From Fictibacillus enclensis (GTDB lineage: Bacteria; Bacillota; Bacilli; Bacillales; Fictibacillaceae), in contig NZ_KQ758618.1 in NCBI RefSeq assembly GCF_001457035.1, positions 868,001 through 932,000 on the forward strand: a stretch of DNA of 64,000 nt, read 5' to 3'. The first letter of the stretch is position 1. The number at the start of each line of letters is the position of its first letter. Below, in pieces: positions 29,229-38,151 of the stretch. The translations under genes were made by a program, and so were the position numbers. Below the pieces are notes generated by a model, which made no database searches, was not told the origin of the DNA, and saw only the letters and a program-made list of their open reading frames with translations.

Positions 29229-29936
29229 ATGAAAATAGTTAATCCCGATGCAAAGCCTTTCTTTGTCAAATGGTTCGTATTTTTTATGGGACTCGTTCTC
29301 TTGTCATTTGGCGTCTCGCTGATGATTAAAGCCAACCTCGGAAGCGCGCCCTGGGACGTTTTACATATTGGTTTGTATCATCAATTCGGATTGTCGATTG
29401 GCACCTGGTCCATCATAATGGGGTTCCTGATTCTTGGAGCTACTTCCTGGCTAACGAAAAAATGGCCGCAGGTGGGCGCTTTTCTTAACATGATTTTTGT
29501 TGGGATTTTTATTGATATCTTTATGGCTATTCCCTTCTTCAAAACACCCGAGTCGGTCATTGGCGCGATTGCCATGCTTGCGGCAGGCCTTGTTATCAAT
29601 GGGTTTGGAATGGGATTTTACATCGCATGCGATTGTGGTGCCGGTCCCCGTGACAGCTTAATGCTGGCATTAACGGAGAAAACGGGAAAGAAAATTTCAC
29701 ATATCCGGCTGGCGATGGAACTATTTGTTTTAACCGGAGGTTGGCTGCTTAAAGGGCCGATTTCACTTGGAACCATACTGTTTTGTGTCACGATCGGGAG
29801 CATTGTAGGATTTACACTTCCGGTTTGCAGAAAAATCGTTAATTATTGGATAGAACGGAGCGTGTATTATGAAAATCTCAACAAAAGGACGATACGGGTT
29901 AACCATCATGATGGCTTTGGCAAAAAAGCAAGGTGA
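29229..29936 (+). CDS. YczE/YyaS/YitT-family membrane protein
   Basis: A 235-residue membrane protein with five or six helices and the family pattern FGVSLMIKANLGSAPWDVLHIGLY (near the N terminus) and CDCGAGPRDSLMLALTEKTGKKI. ATG 29229 is chosen because CGGAAGGAAA precedes it; the upstream in-frame start overlaps the promoter. Function unknown. The last 23 codons overlap the start of cymR by 68 bp, an unusually long overlap; the C-terminal tail past about residue 212 may be an incidental extension. Confidence 0.82.
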   Translation: MKIVNPDAKPFFVKWFVFFMGLVLLSFGVSLMIKANLGSAPWDVLHIGLYHQFGLSIGTWSIIMGFLILGATSWLTKKWPQVGAFLNMIFVGIFIDIFMAIPFFKTPESVIGAIAMLAAGLVINGFGMGFYIACDCGAGPRDSLMLALTEKTGKKISHIRLAMELFVLTGGWLLKGPISLGTILFCVTIGSIVGFTLPVCRKIVNYWIERSVYYENLNKRTIRVNHHDGFGKKAR

Positions 29937-30288
29937 AGGGCCGATTGCTTTAAAATTGATCGCAAAAGAGCATAATTTGTCTGAGCATTATTTGGAACAG
30001 CTGATCTCTCCGCTTCGAAACGCGGGTTTAGTTAAAAGCATCAGGGGAGCTTACGGCGGCTACATTCTGGCTCAGGATGCCAAAGAAATTACGGCAGGTG
30101 ACATTATCCGTGTGCTTGAAGGCCCGATTACCCCGGTGGAACTGATGGATGATGAAGAGCCGGCAAAGCGGGATCTCTGGATAAAAATCCGCGATGCCGT
30201 CAAGGATGTTCTTGATAATACAACCCTGGATGATTTGGCAAACTATGAGGGAGATGCCAGCCAGGATGCATACATGTTTTATATCTAG
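29869..30288 (+). CDS. cymR: Rrf2-family repressor of cysteine metabolism CymR
   Basis: A 139-residue winged-helix protein starting MKISTKGRYGLTIMMALA, with the recognition region SEHYLEQLISPLRNAGLVKSIRGAYGGY. It lacks the three cysteines of Fe-S Rrf2 members (IscR/NsrR), as CymR does; CymR works as a complex with CysK that senses O-acetylserine. Position upstream of the yrvO cysteine desulfurase gene matches B. subtilis. Predicted targets include the yrrT operon at 47.9 kb in this window. Its ribosome site GGAGCG lies within the upstream gene. Confidence 0.92.
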   Translation: MKISTKGRYGLTIMMALAKKQGEGPIALKLIAKEHNLSEHYLEQLISPLRNAGLVKSIRGAYGGYILAQDAKEITAGDIIRVLEGPITPVELMDDEEPAKRDLWIKIRDAVKDVLDNTTLDDLANYEGDASQDAYMFYI

Positions 30289-30313
30289 TCAACTAAGAAA
30301 GAAGGTGGTCTAA

Positions 30314-31453
30314 ATGGACCTTATATATGTAGACCATGCCGCCACTTCTCCGATTCACCCCGAAGTGGTTCAGGAAATGATGCCTTATTTTACGGAGTAC
30401 TTTGGAAATCCTTCAAGCATTCACCAGTTTGGCAGAAAAACACGCCAGCTTCTGGATGAAGCAAGAAGAACGGCTGCGAAAAGTATTGGTGCAGCATCCA
30501 ATCAGATCATGTTTACAAGCGGCGGAACCGAGGCGGATAACGCGGCCATTTTCGGGGTTGCCTATGCCAACAAGGAACGCGGCAACCATATTATTACTAC
30601 TCAAATTGAGCATCATGCCGTGCTTCATGCATGTGAGGAACTGGAGCGGCAGGGCTTTGAGGTAACGTACCTTCCCGTTGATGAAAAGGGAAGGATTTCA
30701 TTTCAGGATGTGAAGGACGCACTGCGTGAGGATACCGTGCTCGTCACGATCATGTATGGCAATAACGAGGTAGGTACGGTTCAGGATATCCCGGCCATTG
30801 GGGAACTTCTTGAAGGCCATCAGGCCTATTTTCATACCGATGCGGTTCAGGCATATGGCGTTCTGCCACTGAATGTGGATGAGCTGAAGGTTGATCTGCT
30901 CAGCATATCAGGACATAAAATCAATGGCCCAAAGGGGACCGGTTTTCTTTATATCAGGGAAGGCGTCGCGATTGCACCTTCATCCTTCGGCGGAGAACAA
31001 GAGCGGAAACGCAGAGCAGGAACAGAAAACGTGGCAGGGATTGCCGGCCTGGCAAAGGCTATTTCTATTATGATGGAACAAGGTGCAGAGAAAGCTGCTG
31101 CATATCTGGCGTATAAGGAAGCAATGATTGCAATTTTAATAAAAGAAGACATTAATTTTCAGGTCAATGGCGATCCGGAGCATGGACTGCCTCATATTTT
31201 GAATGTCAGCTTTCCTGGCGTGAAAACAGAAGTGATGCTTGTTAATCTTGACCTCGCGGGAATTGCAGCATCGAGCGGTTCAGCCTGTACTGCAGGTTCG
31301 GTGGAGCCGTCCCATGTTCTTACGGCGATGTTTGGGAAGACAGAGCGGACAAAGAATTCGATCCGTTTCAGCTTTGGTTTAAACAATACGATGGAGCAAA
31401 TTGAGAAAACAGCGTACGAGACAGCAAAAATAGTGAAACGCCTGCAAAAATGA
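30314..31453 (+). CDS. yrvO: Cysteine desulfurase YrvO (IscS/NifS family)
   Basis: PLP enzyme that takes sulfur from cysteine as a persulfide; in B. subtilis YrvO hands it to MnmA. 379 residues, identical in length to YrvO. PLP lysine in SISGHKINGPKG (about 200-211), substrate-contact NEVGTVQDI, and catalytic Cys in SSGSACTAGSVEPSHVL (about 322-338). AAAGAAGGTGG precedes ATG 30314. mnmA follows 37 nt after the stop, supporting a tRNA-thiolation role rather than general Fe-S assembly. Confidence 0.94.
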   Translation: MDLIYVDHAATSPIHPEVVQEMMPYFTEYFGNPSSIHQFGRKTRQLLDEARRTAAKSIGAASNQIMFTSGGTEADNAAIFGVAYANKERGNHIITTQIEHHAVLHACEELERQGFEVTYLPVDEKGRISFQDVKDALREDTVLVTIMYGNNEVGTVQDIPAIGELLEGHQAYFHTDAVQAYGVLPLNVDELKVDLLSISGHKINGPKGTGFLYIREGVAIAPSSFGGEQERKRRAGTENVAGIAGLAKAISIMMEQGAEKAAAYLAYKEAMIAILIKEDINFQVNGDPEHGLPHILNVSFPGVKTEVMLVNLDLAGIAASSGSACTAGSVEPSHVLTAMFGKTERTKNSIRFSFGLNNTMEQIEKTAYETAKIVKRLQK

Positions 31454-31472
31454 GGTACACTCTCATTTATAA

Positions 31473-32615
<1,143 letters not shown>

Positions 32616-32621
32616 AAAGAT

Positions 32622-32658
32622 AAAAACCAGTCCATGTATGATCGTGGACTGGTTTTTT
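32622..32658 (+). terminator. Terminator of yrvO-mnmA
   Basis: AAAAACCAGTCCA (32622-32634) pairs with TGGACTGGTTTTT (32645-32657). Confidence 0.93.
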
Positions 32659-32677
32659 CTTCAAGAACAAATTTTTG

Positions 32678-32697
32678 TTATACTTTAAACAGTATAA
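32678..32697 (+). promoter_or_regulatory. Inverted repeat overlapping the yrrB -10
   Basis: TTATACT (32678-32684) and AGTATAA (32691-32697) are perfect inverted repeats around TTAAAC. TATACT at 32679-32684 is a likely -10, so the repeat could be an operator near the transcription start. No good -35 was found. Confidence 0.45.
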
Positions 32698-32715
32698 GGA
32701 TTCAGGAGGAAACAA

Positions 32716-33357
32716 GTGGAACAGGATTATTTAAAAAAGGGAAAACTGGAAGAAACCGCACGAAAACTGGAACAGCAGATTGAACAGGAGCCGGATAATC
32801 CGGTCCTTTACATCAATTACGGAAACCTGATTTCCGCTGTTCATGAGTATGAAAAAGCTATTGCTTTTTTTGAAAAGGCGCTTCAGCTTGATCCCGAGGC
32901 AGGTACAGCATGGTACAGCATGGGGATCGCGCTCTATGAGCTTGAACGGTATCCGGAGGCAGCACACTGTTTTCAGCAGGCATTGCATAAAGGAATCCAG
33001 GAAGGCGATGTCTATTTTATGCTCGGCATGTGCTACGTTCAGAATAACGAACAAAGGCGCGCGCTTCCGCACTTTTTGCGTGCCACAGAACTGGACAGCA
33101 ATGACGTGGAATCACTATTTCAGTATGGACTCTGTCTCGCTCAGATGGAACGGGTCAATGAGGCTGTAGACGTGTTTCAAAGGGTGACCGCAAAAAATCC
33201 AAAGCATGCGGATGCGTTTTATAACCTTGGAGTAGGCTACGTCTATTTTGACAAACCGCAGGAAGCACTCGAGGCTTTTAATCAGGCGCTGTCTATCCAG
33301 CCGGATCACTACCTTGCAGCGAATGGCAAAAAAAATGTGGAAAACTTACTGAACTAA
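32716..33357 (+). CDS. yrrB: Tetratricopeptide repeat protein YrrB
   Basis: A 213-residue soluble protein made almost wholly of TPR units (for example YEKAIAFFEKALQLDPEAGTAWYSMGIALYE, about 44-74 by position, and PQEALEAFNQALSIQPD near the end), about five to six repeats. TPRs mediate protein contacts. GTG 32716 follows CAGGAGGAAAC. B. subtilis YrrB (206 residues) occupies the same place between mnmA and recD2 and has been proposed to help tRNA or mRNA processing partners; the partner is unknown here. Confidence 0.9.
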   Translation: MEQDYLKKGKLEETARKLEQQIEQEPDNPVLYINYGNLISAVHEYEKAIAFFEKALQLDPEAGTAWYSMGIALYELERYPEAAHCFQQALHKGIQEGDVYFMLGMCYVQNNEQRRALPHFLRATELDSNDVESLFQYGLCLAQMERVNEAVDVFQRVTAKNPKHADAFYNLGVGYVYFDKPQEALEAFNQALSIQPDHYLAANGKKNVENLLN

Positions 33358-33402
33358 GAGCTGGTTTAATGCCAGAATTATTATGAAGTCAGGAGACAAA
33401 TG

Positions 33403-35703
33403 ATGGATAAACAGTCTTCTTTCGATTTATTCGATGAACAAGCAAAATATGTAAAGGGAACGTTGATTACAACTATTTTTTTTAATAAGGAAAACCTGTA
33501 CACCGTAGCCCGCATACGTGTTCATGAGACGAATGAGGCGTATGACGAAAAAGAAGCCGTCATTACCGGGATCCTCCCGCCGCTTTACCAGGATGACCGT
33601 TATATTTTCTTTGGGCATTTTAAAGAACATCCAAAGTACGGCAAGCAATACCATGTAACGCAATTTCGCAAAGACATACCACAGACGAAGGAAGGTATGG
33701 TTCAATATTTATCGGGCGATTTGTTTCATGGCATTGGCAAAAAGACGGCACAGGCCATTGTGGACCATCTGGGAGAAAATGCGCTATCTTCCATTCTGGA
33801 AAATCCCGATGTTCTCAATGGAATTCCGCAGTTGAATGAGGAAAAGGCGAAAAACCTGTACGATGCTCTCGTTGAACATCAGGGTCTCGAACAAGTGATG
33901 ATCACTCTGAATCCCTTTGGTATAGGACCTCAGCTGTCCATGAAAATTTACCAAACCTATCAGGAAGAAGCCCTCCATAATATCCAAAACAATCCGTATC
34001 AGCTCATCTACGATATTGAAGGCATCGGTTTTCAGCGGGCAGACGAACTCGGAAGAGGGATCGGGCTGTCCTATAACCACCCTGAAAGAATCAGAGCGGG
34101 CTGTCTTTTTGTTCTTCAGGAAAGGGGAACCGATGCAGGGCATGTTTATCTGCCTGCAGACTTTGTGCTGGATGAAGTGAAAAAATTGCTGACAAATGGG
34201 GAAGCGCCTATTAGTGACAGCGATATTTTCCGTGAAATCGAAGCGCTTCGGGAAGACAAAAAAATGATGATGGAAGAAGACCGGCTGTATTTGCCGTCTC
34301 TTTACTTTTCCGAAAAAGGGCTGGCTGAATCGGTAACAGGAATTGCCGGACAGGAAGAATATAAAGAAGCGTTTCCGCAGGCGGAATTTTTAAAGGCGTT
34401 AGGTGAGCTTGAAGAGCGGCTCGGTATTCAATATGCCCCTTCGCAAAAACAAGCGATTGAAACGGCCATTTTTTCGCCGCTTATGGTTCTTACAGGAGGA
34501 CCTGGAACCGGGAAAACAACGGTCATTAAAGGGATCGTGGAAGTCTATGCGGAGCTTCATGGCGTTTCGCTTGATCCAGCCTCATATAAAAAAGATGAGC
34601 CGTTTCCGGTGCTTCTTGTTGCCCCGACCGGGCGTGCCGCCAAACGGATGTCGGAATCAACAGGCATCCCGGCATTCACCATCCACAGGCTGCTCGGCTG
34701 GAAGGGCGGAGCGGGCTTTGAACATACCGATGAAAATCCGCTTGAAGGCAAACTCCTGATAGTGGATGAAATGTCCATGGTGGATATTTGGCTTGCGCAT
34801 GCCCTTTTTAAAGCAGTGCCCGGAAATATTCAAGTGGTGATTGTGGGAGATGAAGATCAGCTGCCTTCTGTCGGTCCCGGCCAGGTATTACGCGATTTCA
34901 TTTCTTCTAAAGTCATTCCGACGGTTGAATTGAAGGATATATACAGGCAGGCCGAAGGGTCTTCCATCATTGAACTCGCTCATCACATGAAAAACGGTGT
35001 TCTTCCAAACGACCTTGCAAAGAGAAAGTCGGACAGAAGCTTCTTTTCATGCCAGACCCATCAGGTGATGGAAGTGGTTAAGCAGGTGTGTCAAAACGCG
35101 CGTCAAAAGGGATATACGGCCCGGGATATTCAGGTACTAGCCCCCATGTATCGCGGGAACGCGGGCATCGATATCCTGAATCAAAAACTGCAGGAATTAT
35201 TTAATCCGCCTTCACCGCAAAGGCGCGAACTAAACATCCAACAGGTGGTTTATCGGGTCGGGGATAAAGTGCTTCAGCTCGTTAACCAGCCGGAAGACCT
35301 TGTGTACAACGGGGATATGGGTGAAATAGTATCGCTCATTTATGCTAAAGAAACAACGGACAAAGAAGACCAGCTCGTTGTGGCGTTTGATGAAGTGGAA
35401 GTGGTTTATACACGCTCTGATTTTCATCACATTACTCACGCCTACTGCTGTTCCATCCATAAATCCCAGGGGAGCGAATTTCCCATTGTCATCATGCCTG
35501 TTGTAAAAAGTTATTTCCGTATGCTGAGACGGAATTTAATTTATACCGGCATTACAAGGAGTCGGGAGTTTTTAATCCTGTGCGGGGAAGAATCTGCTTT
35601 TGAACTGGCAGTCCAAAGAAATGATGAAGCGTCCAGATTTTCCCGTCTGAGAGACCGGCTGACTCAATATCAGATGGAAAACCTTTCAAGCATGAATCCC
35701 TGA
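33403..35703 (+). CDS. recD2: ATP-dependent DNA helicase RecD2
   Basis: SF1B 5'-3' helicase, RecD2 (YrrC), acting in mismatch repair and fork maintenance without RecBC. The 766-residue protein has an N-terminal OB region, helix-hairpin-helix GIGKKTAQAIVDHLG (about 111-125), Walker A LTGGPGTGKTTVIKG (about 363-377), Walker B LLIVDEMSMVD, motif III VIVGDEDQLPSVGPG and motifs V/VI near CSIHKSQGSEFPIV and YTGITRSRE. ATG 33403 is 7 nt after AGGAG; ATG 33400 is too close. Confidence 0.95.
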   Translation: MDKQSSFDLFDEQAKYVKGTLITTIFFNKENLYTVARIRVHETNEAYDEKEAVITGILPPLYQDDRYIFFGHFKEHPKYGKQYHVTQFRKDIPQTKEGMVQYLSGDLFHGIGKKTAQAIVDHLGENALSSILENPDVLNGIPQLNEEKAKNLYDALVEHQGLEQVMITLNPFGIGPQLSMKIYQTYQEEALHNIQNNPYQLIYDIEGIGFQRADELGRGIGLSYNHPERIRAGCLFVLQERGTDAGHVYLPADFVLDEVKKLLTNGEAPISDSDIFREIEALREDKKMMMEEDRLYLPSLYFSEKGLAESVTGIAGQEEYKEAFPQAEFLKALGELEERLGIQYAPSQKQAIETAIFSPLMVLTGGPGTGKTTVIKGIVEVYAELHGVSLDPASYKKDEPFPVLLVAPTGRAAKRMSESTGIPAFTIHRLLGWKGGAGFEHTDENPLEGKLLIVDEMSMVDIWLAHALFKAVPGNIQVVIVGDEDQLPSVGPGQVLRDFISSKVIPTVELKDIYRQAEGSSIIELAHHMKNGVLPNDLAKRKSDRSFFSCQTHQVMEVVKQVCQNARQKGYTARDIQVLAPMYRGNAGIDILNQKLQELFNPPSPQRRELNIQQVVYRVGDKVLQLVNQPEDLVYNGDMGEIVSLIYAKETTDKEDQLVVAFDEVEVVYTRSDFHHITHAYCCSIHKSQGSEFPIVIMPVVKSYFRMLRRNLIYTGITRSREFLILCGEESAFELAVQRNDEASRFSRLRDRLTQYQMENLSSMNP

Positions 35704-35746
35704 CAGAGGTGGGATGATAAGGATGTTCGGAAGGGTGGGGGTTACT

Positions 35747-36217
35747 TTGCGAACATTTTCATTTTTAAAAGGGAAAAAAGCTGTTCTTTCGGCTAACCGA
35801 AAAACCATCGGCAAAGTCGAAGATATACTGACAGATTCAAGGGGAAATGTGCTGGGCTTCATTTTATGCGGAAACAGCCTTTTCTTCCGGAAAGCGTATC
35901 TGCCGTATGAGTCAGCCAGGATTCAGGAGGAGGACTCCGTTCTGCTTTGCAGCTGCAGACCATCCAGGGTGCCTTCCTATTCTAAAGGAACATTCCGGAT
36001 GGAAAAACATCCTTGCTGCCTGCTGAAGCAGGCTCTCTTATCCAAGGATGGAGAGACAGAAGCGGTGGTTGAGGATGTATACTTTTCAAAAGATTGGGGC
36101 AGGATTGTAGCCATTGAGGTATCAAAAGGATTGTTTTCGGACTGGACGGATGGACGATCGCTGATTTATTCGCATGAGCCGTTGCATATCGGGAAGCAGT
36201 CACTTTTTGTACGATAG
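35747..36217 (+). CDS. yrrD: PRC-barrel domain protein (YrrD-like)
   Basis: About 156 residues with two PRC-barrel-like halves (KAVLSANRKTIGKVEDILTD... and AVVEDVYFSKDWGRIVAIEVSKG). Such domains bind proteins or RNA; the function of YrrD is unknown. TTG 35747 gives MRTFSFLKG, like the B. subtilis homologue, and has AAGGGTGGGGG upstream. ATG 35714 (167 residues) is an alternative with a weaker site. Position after recD2 matches yrrD. Confidence 0.78.
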   Translation: MRTFSFLKGKKAVLSANRKTIGKVEDILTDSRGNVLGFILCGNSLFFRKAYLPYESARIQEEDSVLLCSCRPSRVPSYSKGTFRMEKHPCCLLKQALLSKDGETEAVVEDVYFSKDWGRIVAIEVSKGLFSDWTDGRSLIYSHEPLHIGKQSLFVR

Positions 36218-36240
36218 TGCTATAAAGGAGGACCCCACAT

Positions 36241-36438
36241 TTGAAATGCCCCAACTGCAGCCGTAAGGATATCGGCAAGATCGGCGTTAATCAGTATTAT
36301 TGCTGGAACTGCTTTATTGAATTATCCATTGTAAATGGCATACTGTCCCTTCACCAGGTGGAAGAGGATGGCAGCTTGACCTCGCTGGATGATCTGTTTG
36401 AGGATCAAGATTTGTCCTACAAGGCGGATGTCCAATAA
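36241..36438 (+). CDS. Small zinc-ribbon protein
   Basis: A 65-residue protein starting MKCPNCSRKDIGKIGVNQYY and continuing with CWNCFIEL: two CxxC pairs (residues 3-6 and 21-24) form a zinc-ribbon. The C-terminal half is acidic (SLDDLFEDQDL). TTG 36241 follows AAAGGAGG. A gene of this kind follows yrrD in related Bacillus. Function unknown. Confidence 0.8.
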   Translation: MKCPNCSRKDIGKIGVNQYYCWNCFIELSIVNGILSLHQVEEDGSLTSLDDLFEDQDLSYKADVQ

Positions 36439-36472
36439 GCAGGCTAACTTGATAAAAGGGTTGGTGACTTCA

Positions 36473-36634
36473 ATGAACAGCTATATAAAACCCGTACTTG
36501 CTCTCGGTCTTTGGGCAGCTATCTACGGAATGAAATCCCGGAAAAACGGGATGAGCTTTATGGGGATGGATGATATGCTGTCCTCAAAACGCGTACGACG
36601 ACTGCGTAAAAGACTGGCAAAAGCCATTTATTAA
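36473..36634 (+). CDS. DUF3918-type small protein
   Basis: A 53-residue product starting MNSYIKPVLALGLWAAIYGM, a hydrophobic N-terminal segment, then a basic C terminus (KRVRRLRKRLAKAIY). It resembles the DUF3918 family (YrzQ-like) found before yrrI in Bacillus. ATG 36473 has GGTGA 6 nt upstream; the longer frame start lies within the previous gene. Followed by a terminator. Confidence 0.7.
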   Translation: MNSYIKPVLALGLWAAIYGMKSRKNGMSFMGMDDMLSSKRVRRLRKRLAKAIY

Positions 36635-36641
36635 TGAAAAG

Positions 36642-36672
36642 AAAGTCCATGCTTAGAAGCATGGGCTTTTTT
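36642..36672 (+). terminator. Terminator after the DUF3918-type gene
   Basis: AAAG-T-CCATGCTT (36642-36654) pairs with AGCATGG-G-CTTT (36658-36669), then T residues. Confidence 0.88.
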
Positions 36673-36743
36673 GATGGGTTGAGCTTTTCCTTTTCTTACA
36701 TGAAAAATGGTCAGGAGGAAACAATAAGGGGGGAGGTGATACC

Positions 36744-37826
36744 ATGCAGCGGGAGAATTACATAAAGTGGATCATCCGTTTATCTCTTCTCGTTTTGCTG
36801 TTTCTTTGCGGCTGGCTGCTGTTGAAACTGGCCCCTTTTTGGGTTCCTGTTCTTACGATTCTAAAAGCCGTGCTGTTTCCTTTTTTTATTGCCGTTTTCA
36901 TCACCTATTTACTTCATCCGCTTGTGGAAATACTTCATCGGAAGGGCATGCCGCGCAGCTTATCCATTTTGTGCATTTACCTGCTTTTTTTCGGCGGAAC
37001 TGGTTATGCCCTATACAAAGGAATACCCTATATGATCCTTCAGATCAGGGAATTGGCGTCCAATCTTCCCACCATATCAAAAACGTATCAAAGCTGGCTG
37101 CTTGAAGTGGATCATCATACATCAAGCCTTCCGAAATCCATTCACCTCAGAATTGAGGATTATATTCATTCAGGTGAACGTTATTTGCAGAAAAGCGCAG
37201 CCAATGTCATTGGCTCTATTAAAAAACTTGTGGATTATTTTTTTGTACTCATCATTATTCCGTTCCTTGTTTTTTACTTTTTAAAGGATATTGACGGCAT
37301 TAAACGGGTATGCTGGTACTTGACGCCGCAGAAGTGGAGAAGAGAAGGAAGACAGGTTCTCAAGGAAATTGATGGTTCGCTGGGAGGTTACATCCGGGGG
37401 CAATTATTGGTGGGAACGCTTCTTGGGGCTGCTGCTATGCTTGCACTGTGGCTCGCTGGTATGCCGTATCCCATTATATTGGGGATTATTATTGCTATCA
37501 CGGATATTATTCCGTATTTTGGGCCCATTCTTGGCGCTGTACCGGTCATCTTCATCGCGTTTACCATTTCTGTTAAAATGGTTCTCATTGTTGCCGGCAT
37601 CATGCTGGTATTGCAGTTCATCGAAGGAAACATTTTGGGTCCGCTGATCGTGGGGAAAAGCCTTCACATCCATCCCGCATTGATCATTATGGCGCTGCTG
37701 GCTGGCGGTGAAATCGGAGGGGTGGCCGGGCTGATCCTGGCTGTGCCTGTGTTTTCAATCATGAAGGTTATTATTGTGCATATACGGAACCACCGGTTGC
37801 AAGCCAAGATTGACAAGATGCCCTAG
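36744..37826 (+). CDS. yrrI: AI-2E-family membrane protein (YrrI)
   Basis: A 360-residue protein with about eight helices of the AI-2E exporter/permease family. Signature region GGYIRGQLLVGTLLGAAA (about 213-230), PYFGPILGAVPVIFIAF and QFIEGNILGPLIVGKSLHIHPALI (about 293-316 by position) is present. Members transport unknown solutes (some Na+/H+ or AI-2). AAGGGGGGAGGTGAT precedes ATG 36744. It lies directly before the alaS T-box, and its last codons contain the -35 element of the alaS promoter. Confidence 0.9.
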   Translation: MQRENYIKWIIRLSLLVLLFLCGWLLLKLAPFWVPVLTILKAVLFPFFIAVFITYLLHPLVEILHRKGMPRSLSILCIYLLFFGGTGYALYKGIPYMILQIRELASNLPTISKTYQSWLLEVDHHTSSLPKSIHLRIEDYIHSGERYLQKSAANVIGSIKKLVDYFFVLIIIPFLVFYFLKDIDGIKRVCWYLTPQKWRREGRQVLKEIDGSLGGYIRGQLLVGTLLGAAAMLALWLAGMPYPIILGIIIAITDIIPYFGPILGAVPVIFIAFTISVKMVLIVAGIMLVLQFIEGNILGPLIVGKSLHIHPALIIMALLAGGEIGGVAGLILAVPVFSIMKVIIVHIRNHRLQAKIDKMP

Positions 37827-37839
37827 AAGGAATTATACT
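37810..37839 (+). promoter_or_regulatory. SigA promoter of alaS
   Basis: TTGACA (37810-37815), 18 bp, TATACT (37834-37839). The -35 is inside the 3' end of yrrI. Confidence 0.8.
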
Positions 37840-37845
37840 ACTGCT

Positions 37846-38098
37846 AGATAAAGCAAAACGATGATGGAGATAAGTATGTTTTGACCCTTTTCCAAGAGAG
37901 GAAACCCCCGGCTGTAAGGTTTCTAAAAGGAAAGAACAGAAAGCTACTCCCGAGTGCAGTTAATCCCTGCCGGTGAAACCCCGTTACGGTTTACATAAGG
38001 TGATGATTTCGGTGTTCGGCTTAAATCATAACCAGGGTGGTACCGCGTGATAACAACTCTCGTCCCTGATGCAGAATCAGGAACGGGAGTTTTTTATT
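37846..38098 (+). promoter_or_regulatory. T-box riboswitch controlling alaS
   Basis: T-box AGGGTGGTACCGCG (38034-38047) followed by a terminator: ACTCTCGTCCCTGAT (38056-38070) with ATCAGGAACGGGAGT (38076-38090) and T residues. The candidate specifier is GCT (37953-37955, Ala) in AAAGCTACT on the 3' side of Stem I. It fills the 325-bp gap between yrrI and alaS. Stem boundaries were not folded. Confidence 0.93.
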
Positions 38099-38151
38099 TT
38101 GGCAGAACAGGGCGCTACCGCTTTTTCTAATAACGAAAGGAGAGTGGAAAG

